Shown here one piece after another: positions 1-11,787 of a DNA stretch of 64,000 nt. The stretch comes from Panonychus citri (taxonomy: Eukaryota > Arthropoda > Arachnida > Trombidiformes > Tetranychidae). Where the stretch lies: positions 124,001 through 188,000 of the forward strand of contig NW_026515408.1 in assembly GCF_014898815.1 (NCBI RefSeq), written 5' to 3'. The notes below the pieces were generated by a model, which was not told the origin of the DNA, made no database searches, and saw only the letters and a program-made list of their open reading frames with translations. Numbering within the stretch: the stretch's first letter is position 1; every line of letters begins with the position of its first letter. A program made the translations under genes and the position numbers.

Positions 1-649
1 CGCCCACTCTTGAGATAATCATTACTATTATAACGGTTTATCATCATCACCGATAATATCAAATGAAGTAACAAACATGTAATTCAACAGATTAATATGA
101 ATTAATCAATTGATGAATTGGGTATAAGGATGAGAGAGAAAAGATGAAGATGGAGATGGAGATGGATAAAGGTGAGATGGCGAGAGGAGATTAAATGTAT
201 TAGAATTTGGTTGATTAGTTGATTGTTGATCAATTGATAGAAAAGGGAATTGTGATATTGAGGGGAAATTATGTTACTATTATTAATTTCATTTATTTTC
301 TCTATTCTATTACTAATTGTTATCTTTCTTTGTATTCATTTCTATGAGATTTTCATGAAGGTGTGGTATTTGTAGTTTTGCAACTTCTACTAACTATTAT
401 TGTAATTGTTTCTCTTTTAACTGTAATACAATCAATCATATCTTCATTTAGATTGATCAAATTAATTGAATTTATCCATTTGTATGAATTATCTTGATGG
501 TTATCACTTTGTAATAATTGTTTTCGGTAGGTTAGTCAAGGGAGGGAGAGGGAACTTGATTCTTGGTACCAACAGAATTGAGTTGATTATTGTGATATCA
601 TAATGGAAATAGGGATTAGATTAGATAGATGAGATAATCCTTTTGATAC
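1..649 (-). other. Intron of the chitinase-like gene, running off the left edge
   Basis: This stretch lies downstream (minus strand) of the GH18 exon whose donor is at 649-648. I see no further chitinase exon here: none of the later GH18 motifs (the SxGG strand or the DxxDxDxE catalytic strand) can be read on the minus strand. It holds AT-rich sequence and a GA-rich patch at 130-190. The next exon must lie outside the window. Confidence 0.5.
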
Positions 650-2432
650 CTTTTTTTCCAGCAACGAAGGCGAAATTTTCCTTGATCACAACATATGAAT
701 AAATTAGATGAGTACAAAGATTTGGATCAATATCATAGGGTCTAAATGATTCTTCCACTCGATAATAGCAGACAATTCGTTTATTTGGTTTGGCGGTTTC
801 ATTGGATTTATCTGTAATAATTAAGAGAAAAAGAGAAGAAAAAAACAATTAATATAATACAATCACAATTAATCAATTTCGAATCCTGATATTGAAAATG
901 TTACACTTTTCCTTCAATGTAAAATGAAGCGGGAAAAGGTTAACAATGAAAAAAGAGGAGAGTGTAACTAAAGATGAAGATGAAGATGAAGATGACAAGA
1001 TAAAAATGGCTCATGTAAATGATGAATGTGATCTAAGAGATTACAATACAATTAAATCTACTACTTATTAGGTTGGGATAACAATCAATAAATATTAATA
1101 CATTAATGTTAACCTAAAAATGTTCACCAAATCCAGAGTTTACCAATAGTAGCAAATGTAATTCATCACAAGCGAAAATATTACCAAGTGAATCAATTGT
1201 TTCCATAATATAATCATCATTATCATCAAATGTTTTACTCGTTTTATTTTTAATTTGGATGCTGATCAGGGTGATGGAAACATTAGAGATACAGATTAAC
1301 AAATTAACATTAACCAACAACAAGACAATTAATGTTGTAGGTAAACAACAAGTATTAGATGAATTAACAATTAGGGTGAAGTGTTTTTCTTGAGCTACTC
1401 AAAGAGCAACAAAACTAAAAGGATAACTGATCTCATGTTGAAATCTTTTAACAAGAAAAAAGTAACAATTCGCAATTTAATCACTTTAAGCATCACAATG
1501 TACACACTAATTATATTTAGGAACAATTTAGTTACACCTTAAAGTTGATTAACATCAATTAGATTATTAATTGTGAGAAGAACAAAAAATCAAAACAAAA
1601 ACCGTTGATTACTAAGATTTCAGGGGAAATGTAATCATTTCAATCTTAGAGTAACCGTTTTTTTTTAATTCTAATAAATTAAGTTAATCAGTTACTTTTA
1701 CTGTAAATTGTTTGGAAAAAGAATTAATAATTTTAATATTATTAATTATTATTATTGTAATATTAATATAATGATAACTATATAATGGTGGCCTTCGCAT
1801 TGAAAACCCAATGATTTTAAAAGTTATTGCAACTCGAAGTGAATCTTTGTAGAAATGTTTCAATGTCATCGAGGTCATTTCACGACCCATTTCAAATCCA
1901 TTTAGAGGTCATTTGAAGAAATGATATTGACACCGAGACTCCGATTAAGGGATAATTTTTTGTTCTTTCAATAAAACTTCAAGGTGACCTCCAAATGGGT
2001 TTATCGTTAAATGACCTCAATGACCTTGAAATTTTTTATGCGAGGTCCTTCAGTTCTGAAATGGATATGTACGAAGTCTATTTATTTTTGACCTACTGGT
2101 TCTTGACTTATAACTAAAAATCTGCGTAAAATGAAGTTGAATAGCACTGTACAATCTCATCAAGCGAACAAGTTGTCTCTCAGCTTCAGCGGGAAAAATT
2201 TGTTAAACAAGGTACACAAAAAGTAAAAATCACATTATTTACTGACAAACTTTTTCGATTTCTTTTTCTTCTTATACTTAACAGATTTCTTGCGAAGTGA
2301 AAAATCCCCAAGATGATATTTCATTAGCAAAGTTGAAAATATTGCCGAAATTAGAGCAAATAATATAAGAATAATTATTAGAACATAACTTATCAAATTA
2401 GTCTTATTAACTTCATTCATATACATGTACAT
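650..2432 (-). CDS. GH18 chitinase-like protein, 5' part (partial), probably membrane-anchored
   Basis: Two exons are seen. Exon 2 (811-650) encodes KRIVCYYRVEESFRPYDID followed by PNLCTHLIYSYVVI. This is the first beta-strand region of glycosyl hydrolase family 18, which hydrolyses or binds chitin. It is bounded by an acceptor (AG at 813-812, after a pyrimidine tract) and a donor at 649-648. Exon 1 is my inference: 2432-2243 has an ATG, a hydrophobic segment of about 25 residues (LISYVLIIILILFALISAIF and onward), then a Lys-rich stretch, and a GTAAAT donor at 2242. It ends in phase 1, exactly the phase exon 2 needs. The product would be a signal-anchor protein with a basic stem before the chitinase domain. 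The usual Tyr-Thr-Asn-Trp after CYY is replaced by RVEE, so activity is uncertain; the catalytic residues lie outside the window. Exon 2 is secure; exon 1 is moderately supported. Confidence 0.65.
1857..2032. repeat. Imperfect inverted repeat with AGGTCA-type half-sites
   Basis: The left arm at 1857-1918 and the right arm at 1977-2032 are imperfect reverse complements, with short indels and a loop of about 58 bases. Each arm carries TGACCT/AGGTCA words: AGGTCA at 1872-1877 and 1906-1911, the palindrome AGGTGACCT at 1982-1990, and TGACCT at 2012-2017 and 2021-2026 (a direct repeat spaced by 3). Another lies at 2089-2094. It sits in the intron of the chitinase-like gene. It could be a decayed foldback element or a nuclear-receptor binding cluster. 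Confidence 0.55.
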
Positions 2433-2652
2433 TGATTGCTTGATTTTTAACCATAACTTTTTCGTTTTTTGCGACCAATTTCGTATTTATTTTGAAAGAG
2501 TTCCAAAGTCACGCAAAACTATGGATACATTTTTATCTCATGTAAATATGGATAGAAGAAATGATTTGGAATGGACAATGTTCGAGTTATTTTCCACTTA
2601 TGAGCCTATGATTTCAGGAATTAAAGGACAAAGGCAAAAATTAGACTTTTGA
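2425..2652 (+). other. Open reading frame of unknown status, divergent from the chitinase start
   Basis: A 75-codon frame overlaps the first bases of the chitinase-like gene head to head. The part after codon 18 (FRIYFERVPKSRKTMDTFLS and onward) has a protein-like composition without repeats. I recognise no family, and there is no clear promoter or splice context. It may be chance, a decayed exon, or part of the 5' flank of the minus-strand gene. Confidence 0.15.
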
Positions 2653-5600
2653 GTTAAAAGTTGAGACTGTATACTTGTACGACTACAAATATGAAGTCCA
2701 AATATACAAATTTAGTTAATCAAGTTGAAAAGAGATTAGAATAAATTCAAAGTGATTAATCATTTGTTGTTCTTTGGAAATCTTAGATTATCGGTTATTC
2801 TTTCCCGCTTCGGTTTTCCGGTTTTGTTTATTAATAGAAAATTTCCTCTATTTTTTTAATTGCTTCTCTTTTGTTTTCTATTCGATTTGTTTTCATTTTA
2901 ATTGTGTTTCTTTTTTAATTCTTTTTTATTTCCTATTCTCATTTATTAGGTTATAGAGATTGTGCGTATTCAATTTGGAATATCATTGTTTTAGTATTTG
3001 TTTTATGGTGAAAAGCTCAAGATTCTAATGTTGGTGTTTACTTATTCAGGCCTGAAGATCCATTTTTTCATGATCATTTCCTTAGTTGATTTTATTTCTC
3101 TTCTGTTTTTAAAAAAGAAACAAGGTTGAAGTTGATCAATTGAAATGGTAAGTTCAGTCACGATTACCATGATTCACCATGTATCATGACTTGAAATAAT
3201 CTCACGATTTGGTATGGATACTATTCAGTTTTAAAAATAAAAAGGAGGGAAAAGGTGAGTATCACTTTTTTTTTGGCTTCTCTTGTAAAATATTTACCTC
3301 TTAGGAAGACATTTAATTATGATCATTTCTCTCTCTCTCTTTTAATAACCATTATCGTTATCATTAAGATGATGATGATGATGATGGTTGTTGCTATTAC
3401 TTTACAGGTAACAACATGATGGTGGTGGTGGTGAAGGAGAAAAAAAAATTAACCAGTAAATCAAGTTGATTTTCATAACTCTATCTACATATCACCTTAC
3501 CTTTACATCCGATTAATAGGAAACTCATTTCATGTTAATTGTTACTCTTAATTTACATGAGAAATTTGATTCCAGACTATCAACTTAAGGTCGATTGGAG
3601 GATTGAATGTAAATCGGTTTTATGGTTTCCATTGTAACCCGAGTCAATTTCATCTCTCAAGTAATTGAGAGTATTGGTATTACAATGCTACTTGTAAATG
3701 GATCAAATTAGCTTCCACCCTTCGAACAATTTAACCACAATTAGGAATTGAAAGTCAAAGAGAAGAACCAATTTAAATGTGTAATCAAAGGATGGGAGAT
3801 GAAAATGTTAATCAAAATCAACGATGATTGTTAATTTTGTCACAAAAAAACCAAGTAATCAACATAACTGTGATCATCGTGTTTGACATTATTAAATATT
3901 AATTGGTGAAAAGCTTTCCATTGATTGTGTTAGCCTATTAATATTTAAAATCTAATTTATTTACTAACAATTATTATCATGATTAACTATTGAAGCTTCA
4001 GTGAAGTAACGTTAAATGTTTAATCAACGAAATGATTAAACTTTTAAATACACATTGATTAAAATGGAAAAATGGTTAATCACGATTTAAGTGTTAATTT
4101 AGACTCATCAGTTTTAATGTAACAATTAGACAATTTTCCATTTAACTATTAGTTAAACATAATTTCGTAATGATTATATTATTATCTTGATTAACAGTAA
4201 ATCACGATTGTTTGATTAAACATCAACAACAATCAGTGAGATTATCATTCACTTAAAACTAGGGCCTAGTTAATCAAAGAGACTTAGCTAATTAACAACC
4301 AACCCTTTTTAATTGTACAAACCTTACAGTTAATTGTAAATTAACAACAAGGTCAACAACAATTAACAAATGATGAAATTTTATATAACTTCTAATTTTA
4401 GATCTAAACAATTTGTCTCTAACAATTAACAAAAATGATCATTTGATTGTTAAGAGATTATCAATCATTGAGTTGAGTTAATAAGTTCAATGATTTAGTA
4501 TTGGATCAACAATTAGTTGATATCAAAAAAGGAAAAGCAATTAGCGATTCATCAATTTTTAATTGAATTAGATAATGAATGAATAATAATGAATTAACTT
4601 TTATTAATCATGATTAACAAGTTATCATAAATTAGTCCATGATTATTTAATAATTGATTAACTTTATTAGTGTCACGTTTAAATCGTGATTTGTTTAATT
4701 GTTGGTGTATTAAACTAATTTCTTTCACATGGAAATGTTAATTGTCAACAATTAGATGTTATTGATTTTTAATCATTTGTAAAGTAATTATTTTGTTATC
4801 TAATTTGTGAACAATTGTTTAAATTGATCAATTTAAATGTCCACCAACTAATAATATTTAAGTGTAAAGTAGGTGATGATTATGATTATGATGACACTTA
4901 ATTGTTGGCCGATCAACAATTAAACCTGATATATTAATAGTAACAACTGTTTTCCCACCTAATTAACAATTCTAATCAGCTTATTACTGTCAATCAACTT
5001 GATATAATTTATTGTTAATCAGAATCAAACATGTTGATCAAATTGATTGTATTTTCAGTGATTTGTTATTATTTTGGTTTCTCTTAAATTGTAATGAATC
5101 AAGAAAAAGATGATTAGTTGATTGTAGAGCAAAATGTTTTTTTCTCATAAATTTGATCGATACAAATTAATCAAATCTTCAATTTTAATCATGTTTTACC
5201 TTAAATCTTAATTGTCCAACGAGAATAAGAAAAAGTTAATTGCATGATCAATTAATTCTTACCGGATACTAATGATTAAAACTACTGATTAACTTTTTAC
5301 TATTTCTCATCGGTTATTAGTTAATCAATTTAGTTAATCAAATAACCTCATAAGATTAGCAGAAAAAAAATTTCTAAATCCATTAAGTTTCGCAACTAAT
5401 AATAAACCTTAATTGTTGTCAATATCTTTTACCTTGATCAACTTGATCAACCAACAATTAACATTGAAAATAACACAAAAACTTATCATTAACTTGAATC
5501 GCTAAAACTTTTTTATAGAAATAAAAAAAAATAGTAAATCTTTTGATTGATCAAACAATCAAATAAATTGTTATTATGCTAAACTAGATTAACTCATCAC

Positions 5601-8600
5601 TCAAAACAATTTACTAATACAATTTGTATATAACCTGATAATTGCAATATCAATCATCAAAATGAAAGTGTTAATTAACATTAATCCAAGAATTGATTAA
5701 GAATTAAAAATAATCTCAAAAAGGGAAGAGTCAAAGGAAATATTCACAAATCAATATAACTAATCATCATTTAATTATCATGATGAACGATCAATAAGAA
5801 GCAAAATTTAGATTATTAATATAAGCTGTCTATCAATTTTGATTAACTAACAGTTAATTCATCATGAGAGTTAATTGTTGGTACAATTTAATCACAATCA
5901 AGAGAGAGAGATAGAGGAAAAAAGATTGACCCTGATCTTGATTCCGGTTCATCATTGGAATACAAAATAACCTAAAACTTTTTATTCTGTTGAAGTTAAA
6001 TTAACACTCGAACCATTAACTCGACTTCATTATTAGAACTTTTTTTCTTCTTGAAAACTTTTCAATTAGAACTTTTTTTTATATTTATTCTGTTATTTCT
6101 GTTACGATAACAATTCATTTTTCACTGAAATAATCAACTAATTCATTCATATGTTTCATTGTGATAATGACCTAATTGTTAATGATACTGAATAATGATT
6201 AACATCCTAATGGTAATGATGTAGTTTAATGATGATTAAATTGTTTATCTATTGAAAGTTGTTGTTGTTTTTTTTTACAATCAAATGTTGACAAGTTAAT
6301 TTTTCATCACTAATTTGCAATTTAATTTTGCTCTCTGGTTAAGGAATCATTTAATAAATTCACTTGATTAACAGTCAGTCTATTGATTGTTGTTGCAACA
6401 ATCAATCAAATATTTTCACTAATTGCTGCTATAATTTGATCTGTTAATCTATTGTAATTTAGGCTAATTAACCCGTATATTATTATAAGACAATCACAAT
6501 TTATTTGCATGTAAATTTATATCCAAACATTTGATAAACAATCAATTGATTGTTTGTAAAGTTTACTGATTGTTGGGTAATGATTAAGGTTACACCGTGA
6601 TGATGATAATGATGATGGTTTTATATTTAATTCAAATGATAATCAAAAATTTATTTCCAATTTAATTTAACAATAGTTTGATTTAATGTAAACATGATCA
6701 ATTGTTGAAAACTGTTTACACCAACAATTTAGTTTATTGTAAAAGTTAATTAAGCTTAACAATCAGTTGAAATTGATACAAAATGATAAAGAAATCAATT
6801 GAATTCAACTTTTCCCATGATTTAAACATGAGAAAATATCATGAATCGGATAAGAAAAGTTTTCTTTTTGATTCTATTATTGAAATTATATCGAGACGAT
6901 GATAATTATGATGATAATCATGGTGAAGATGATTAAATGTGATGATAACTTGTCGACAGATAATCGTGTTGATCTGATAACTGTCAACTGAATTGTTGAT
7001 TGAAAACAAAGATGGATCAATGAATAAGATGAATGAACAATTCTTGTTGAAATTTCCCAAAAAGTTCAATCATTATCATCATGATCACCATGATGATAAC
7101 TGGTTTATCTTAATCATCATCATCCTTTTTATTGAACGTGTAAATATGATTACTGACCACCAATGAGTTTGTTCAATAGTTTTTTTTTAGTCAACTTGAT
7201 TTTATCTCTCAACTGAATTGAAACTTATCATGAAAATAATAACCATGATGATGATGATGATCTATCGGTTACCTAATTGATTAAATCTTTAAATGAATTT
7301 ATTGAACTAATCACGAATTTTATTTGGTTAATCTCAACCTCAGAACTTTTATCTTTAATCAAATTTCAAAGCAAAGTTTCAATTCCTCTCATGAATTTTA
7401 GTTGATTAAGTTGAACATAAATCAGATTCTGATTGCATTATAATTAACTATTTGACCAATAATTAATCACTTGTCATCATCAACAGTAAAAATGTTCACC
7501 CAGAAACCTTACATTTCAAACAATTTAGCTAATCAACTAATTCGTTGGCAAACAATTTACTAATCCAGTTATACATAATCAACGTAATCAAAGTTAGATG
7601 AAGTTAAATTAATCTTACCTACATTAGTTATGATTAACTTTGATTATCTCTGATTAGTTTTTTGAACATTTTAAATTGTTTGAACACTTTTTTTTTGTTC
7701 AATTGTTAATATTAACCCAAACAATTAAGCTTAATCATTGGCTGAAATTTAATTATAATTAGAAAGTTAAGATATTACAAAATACACTTGAAAATTTAAA
7801 TTGTGATTCTAATGATTAACATGATCATTTGTTTGCGTTTTTTACAATCTAATCAAAAATGGTTAAGTTAATCACCATCAAGATGAGCCCAATAATCAAA
7901 TTGTAATCAACCTGATTGATGATTAGTATTATATGTATACACAATTAGACGAAATGGAAACCGATTCTGTTAACATAGATTCGGATGGAAGTGAAAAACC
8001 TGATAACCCAAAAAAAGAAAAGATGAGAAGAAAAAAAAAGTTCTAATCGAATTTTCAAAAGCATCATGAATCTGAATTCTTCCAAAAATTGTGACTCATG
8101 AATAGAAATAAGTTTTGTAGACACCGAAAAAGAAAAGAAATTGATAGGATAAAAAAAGAAAACGATATCAAAGTTCTGATGGCGATGAAAAAAAAAGTTC
8201 CAAGTTCAGCAAAAAAACGTGATTTTCTAATTGAGATAATAATAGATGTTATTTTAATTCTTACACCAGAAATTAGCCCGATAATGATAATATTGATAAT
8301 AACAATTAACTCGTTTCATTCAGTTTATTTATCTTCTCAATCATCATGATTGATCATCACCACCATGATAATATTCAGATTGGTCTTGTCCCATTCCTTG
8401 GAATCAGATTATCAATTCCGGATTTTCAATGGAAAACAGGAAATAGATTTGATGATTCTGTACACTTTTTATCTGTGAGATATAATTTGATTAACTAATT
8501 GTTGGATTATCTTAAGTATTGGTCATCATTTGATTATTGTGATAACTTTTTTTTCCTCCTTTATTATTTCAATTGATTTTCGTTACTCTAATTATCATTA

Positions 8601-9409
8601 TTGGTGTTGAATGTTGTTTAATTTAATTATTGATTGATAACTTTCAAATTCTGTTACTATTATTATCGTTAATGAATTTTGATTGATTGAATTGAAATCA
8701 ATTAATCTGTCAAAATTAAAATCAATATCTGGATATAGTATTTAGTTCAAAGTTAATCAATTGTGATTAATGGTAACATGATTTGTATCAATGTTGTTAC
8801 AAATTTCTTGTTATAGTCAATCAACTGATTGTTAGATATTAATTTTTTTTCCATTGATCTTAACTGATTAATTTACCACTTGAAAATTAATTGTTTACCT
8901 TTCTAATTGTGTCTCTTAACTGACAAGATTAAGAGCAAATTTGATTAACTTTGATTGTTGAATGAAATAATATTGATTTGATTATTATGTCAATTGATTG
9001 TGAATATTAATCAAATAAATTCATTTCAATTGGTTAACTATTTTAAGCATTTCCATTTAACTTAATTATCTTAACTCACAGTCGGAATTGAAAAGTCAAA
9101 CCGGATTGAATAGTTAATCTTAATCTCGATTATCCTAATTACCATAAACCTTTTTTTTTTATTTTACTTATTAATCTTAAGTAATAAAAATTGATTTGAT
9201 TTGATTTGATTTTGCAATAAAGGGCAACAATTAAGTCTAATCTGATGTATTAATTTAAGATTAACTGATTTGTAAGGCAACTGATTAAATTGACAGGCAA
9301 AAGACAATAACTGTAATTATGATTTACTAATCCATTATTAACTTGTCCTAAATATTTGATTATTTGTAACTATTTGAGTCTAGTTAAATTAATCAACTAG
9401 TGAGAGAGA
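2653..9409. other. Gene-poor AT-rich intergenic DNA
   Basis: I see no convincing coding exon on either strand. The sequence is built from short words such as TTAATTGTT, AACAATTAA, TTGATTAA and TTAATCA, with GAT-type trinucleotide runs (for example 3369-3386). Open frames at 6839-7069 (-) and 8098-8349 (+) are short, low in complexity and without family similarity, so I leave them out as genes. Confidence 0.5.
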
Positions 9410-9760
9410 AAAGTCATCATCATCATCATCATCAGTCTTTACATCATCTTCATCTACCTCATCTGACTCCTGTTGAGTTACCTTGTTCATTGGATCATCT
9501 TCATCCTCATCTCAAGACCCTGTAGCCTCCTTTAAATGGACCACCCTCTTCATCATTAATTTTATCTTCATCTCCATCTTCATCTCCATCTTCATCTCTA
9601 TCTTCATCTTCAGCATCTTTATCATCCTCTTTCTTTTCTTTCTTTTCCTATTCCTCCAATGAAAGCTTAACCTCAAGCTCTTGGTGTTGAAATAAGATTC
9701 GGCTTGAATGTGTTACCTTTAAGATAAAGGTAAGGATGAAGATGAAGATGAAGATGAAGA
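9410..9760. repeat. CATCTT/GATGAA simple-repeat block with a central palindrome
   Basis: On the plus strand, CATCTTCATCTC-type repeats fill 9415-9620 and GATGAA repeats fill 9735-9760, so the two sides are reverse complements. Between them, 9713-9733 is a perfect 9-base inverted repeat (TTACCTTTA, loop AGA, TAAAGGTAA). Read on the minus strand, part of the left side (about 9655-9517) is open for about 46 codons of Asp/Glu/Lys-rich protein, but nothing supports a gene. Confidence 0.5.
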
Positions 9761-11667
9761 TGATGGACTTGACCCAATTTGGAAGAAAAAAATTCTAAGC
9801 AAATTTTTATCTTCCAATAAATTTTACTCAATGAAAGTTACATAACAATAAATTATCATGAATGAACTTTTTTTTTTGCTTTTACGCTGTTAGAACAAAA
9901 AAATTAACTAATAGCCAATAATTGTTATTTTTTTTACACTGTAATTAAATTGATCATCATCATTATCTACATTTAATTGTAAGGGTTAGGTTATTAATTA
10001 CTTGTATTAAAAAGCGATTCTTGTGTTTTAGTTAATGATAACAATTAGTTAATTGCTTGGATCTTGAAGCAGAAAAAAACTTGAGAGCAACAGAGTAATA
10101 TGATCAATTATATTTTCTTATTCTCAATCTATCAATTTAAATTGTTGATAAATTGTTTCCATCTAAATGGTAATTGAATGAGCAACAATTTAACATAACG
10201 TAACTTTCATCAAACAATAATGATTATGATTAACTAAATGATGATAATCATTCTGTTATTAATCAATAGTTAAACTTATCAATCAATTGATTAATTGTTA
10301 CCCTTAAGCCTTTAAATTAGATTTTAAATTTTGAATAGTTAATAAGTTAAAACGATGGACAATAATTTGCAAGTTAAATGATTAATTGTTAGGGTAAATT
10401 AATATGATTCATTTGAATTGATTGAATTGCTAATTGATTGTTTACCAAAATCGATTGTCCTTCAAAAATGTTAATCAATGTCCGGTCTAATTATCAGTTT
10501 AATTGTTTAACTATTGACATTGATTCTTACTGATTTAGATGAGACTTTTAAATCAGGACAATTTAATGCGACTTGAGGCCTGAGAAATGGCCGCGAGTCA
10601 CAATCAAAAGGATTGGTTAATGTCGATGATTAAAACTAAATCAAAACAAGATCACAATCAACTTGATCATCGTTATATTTTTATAAATCATTCGAGTGTC
10701 TTAATCACTAATTTAATGACATTTAACTTCAAATCAAAGTGTCTAATTGTTGCTGTCTTGGTGTTAAAACTAATAATAAATTAGTCTTCTTTCAATACAA
10801 CTTGATTGAAAGTTTAAACAATTAAAAGAAAATTTAGTTTCCAGTAAATTAAATTACTCATCATTTAGTCAAATTGTTTATCATTTATATAAATGTGTAT
10901 ATACAAATGCCTGAGGGTAAATGTTTTTTTTTGACTGTTGATGAAGATGATGATTAGTGATAACAGTTAATAGGAAATGATATTAATATGGTTTAAGTTG
11001 AATTTATCTTCAACTAAATTATTATCATTAAAAAAGGTCAATCAGTGATTAACATGATAGTCGTTTTCATGGTTAATTGTCAAGGTCATGATTGATAAGT
11101 TTCTCATCATCACAACGATAATTAAGCTTGAATCAATTCATTAAATTGGTAACAATTGACTTCTAACGATTTGATTGTTTCAAAGTTTATCAATTTTCTC
11201 ATTATCAATACGTTTAATTTTAACGAGATTTGATTGATTAATTTAATTTTAATCAGTGTTATTGATTGATTGTTAGTAGTAGTAGTTTAATTGTATTGTA
11301 ATCAAAACTCTGATGATCAGTTGATCATTTGAAAATTTAAACTTTAACACTTCTGAAAAAGTAAACGATTAGTAAATTGTGACTTACCTTGATTAGTTGA
11401 TTGTGTTTGTAATATAAAAAACAAACCGATAATTAAATGTTTCCAAATCATGAGAATACCTTTTAATTGTAACTTTATCCAACAGAAATCATAAATAGAT
11501 GAAAATTATTGAAAAATGTCAAAGCAAATTGATGACCAATTGGATGACCACCACAGTGAATAAAGAAACAATTGTTTTGATAGTTTAATAAATTACAAGG
11601 TCCAAGGGTGATGGTCACTTATGGATAGAAAAACTTGATTGGATCAATTAGAATTAAGACTTTAATC
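9761..11667. other. AT-rich intergenic DNA, nothing recognised
   Basis: I find no exon, RNA gene or mobile element. The short open frame at 10587-10784 (+) has no recognisable similarity. Confidence 0.4.
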
Positions 11668-11787
11668 ATGAACGGAGAAGTTGAAAAGTTCGAAGAGCAG
11701 AAAGAAAAAGTTATAAACGAAATGAACAAAAATGAAACTACGAACCGTTACTTCAACCTCACCTTGGAGTTGATAGTAATGCAATAA
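11668..11787 (+). CDS. Possible small open reading frame, 39 codons
   Basis: ATG at 11668 to TAA at 11785-11787. The frame begins MNGEVEKFEEQKEKVINEM and continues with NKNETTNRYFNL. It uses C- and G-ending codons more than the surrounding DNA and looks like a charged helical peptide. No homologue is recognised. The same stretch carries a good splice donor on the opposite strand (CCAAG then GTGAGG, around 11760), so it could instead be part of a minus-strand non-coding exon. Confidence 0.2.
   Translation: MNGEVEKFEEQKEKVINEMNKNETTNRYFNLTLELIVMQ

Noticed and set aside
175..184. GAGATGGCGA near the left edge as another promoter element copy
   Set aside because: It is embedded in a GAGATGGA-type purine repeat, so the match is likely by chance. 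The same caution applies to AAGATGGCGAT near 18443.
1114..1323. 69-codon minus-strand frame between the two proposed chitinase exons, considered as the chitinase first exon
   Set aside because: It has no good donor in the required phase leading to the acceptor at 813-812, and the hydrophobic start is weaker than that of the frame at 2243-2432.
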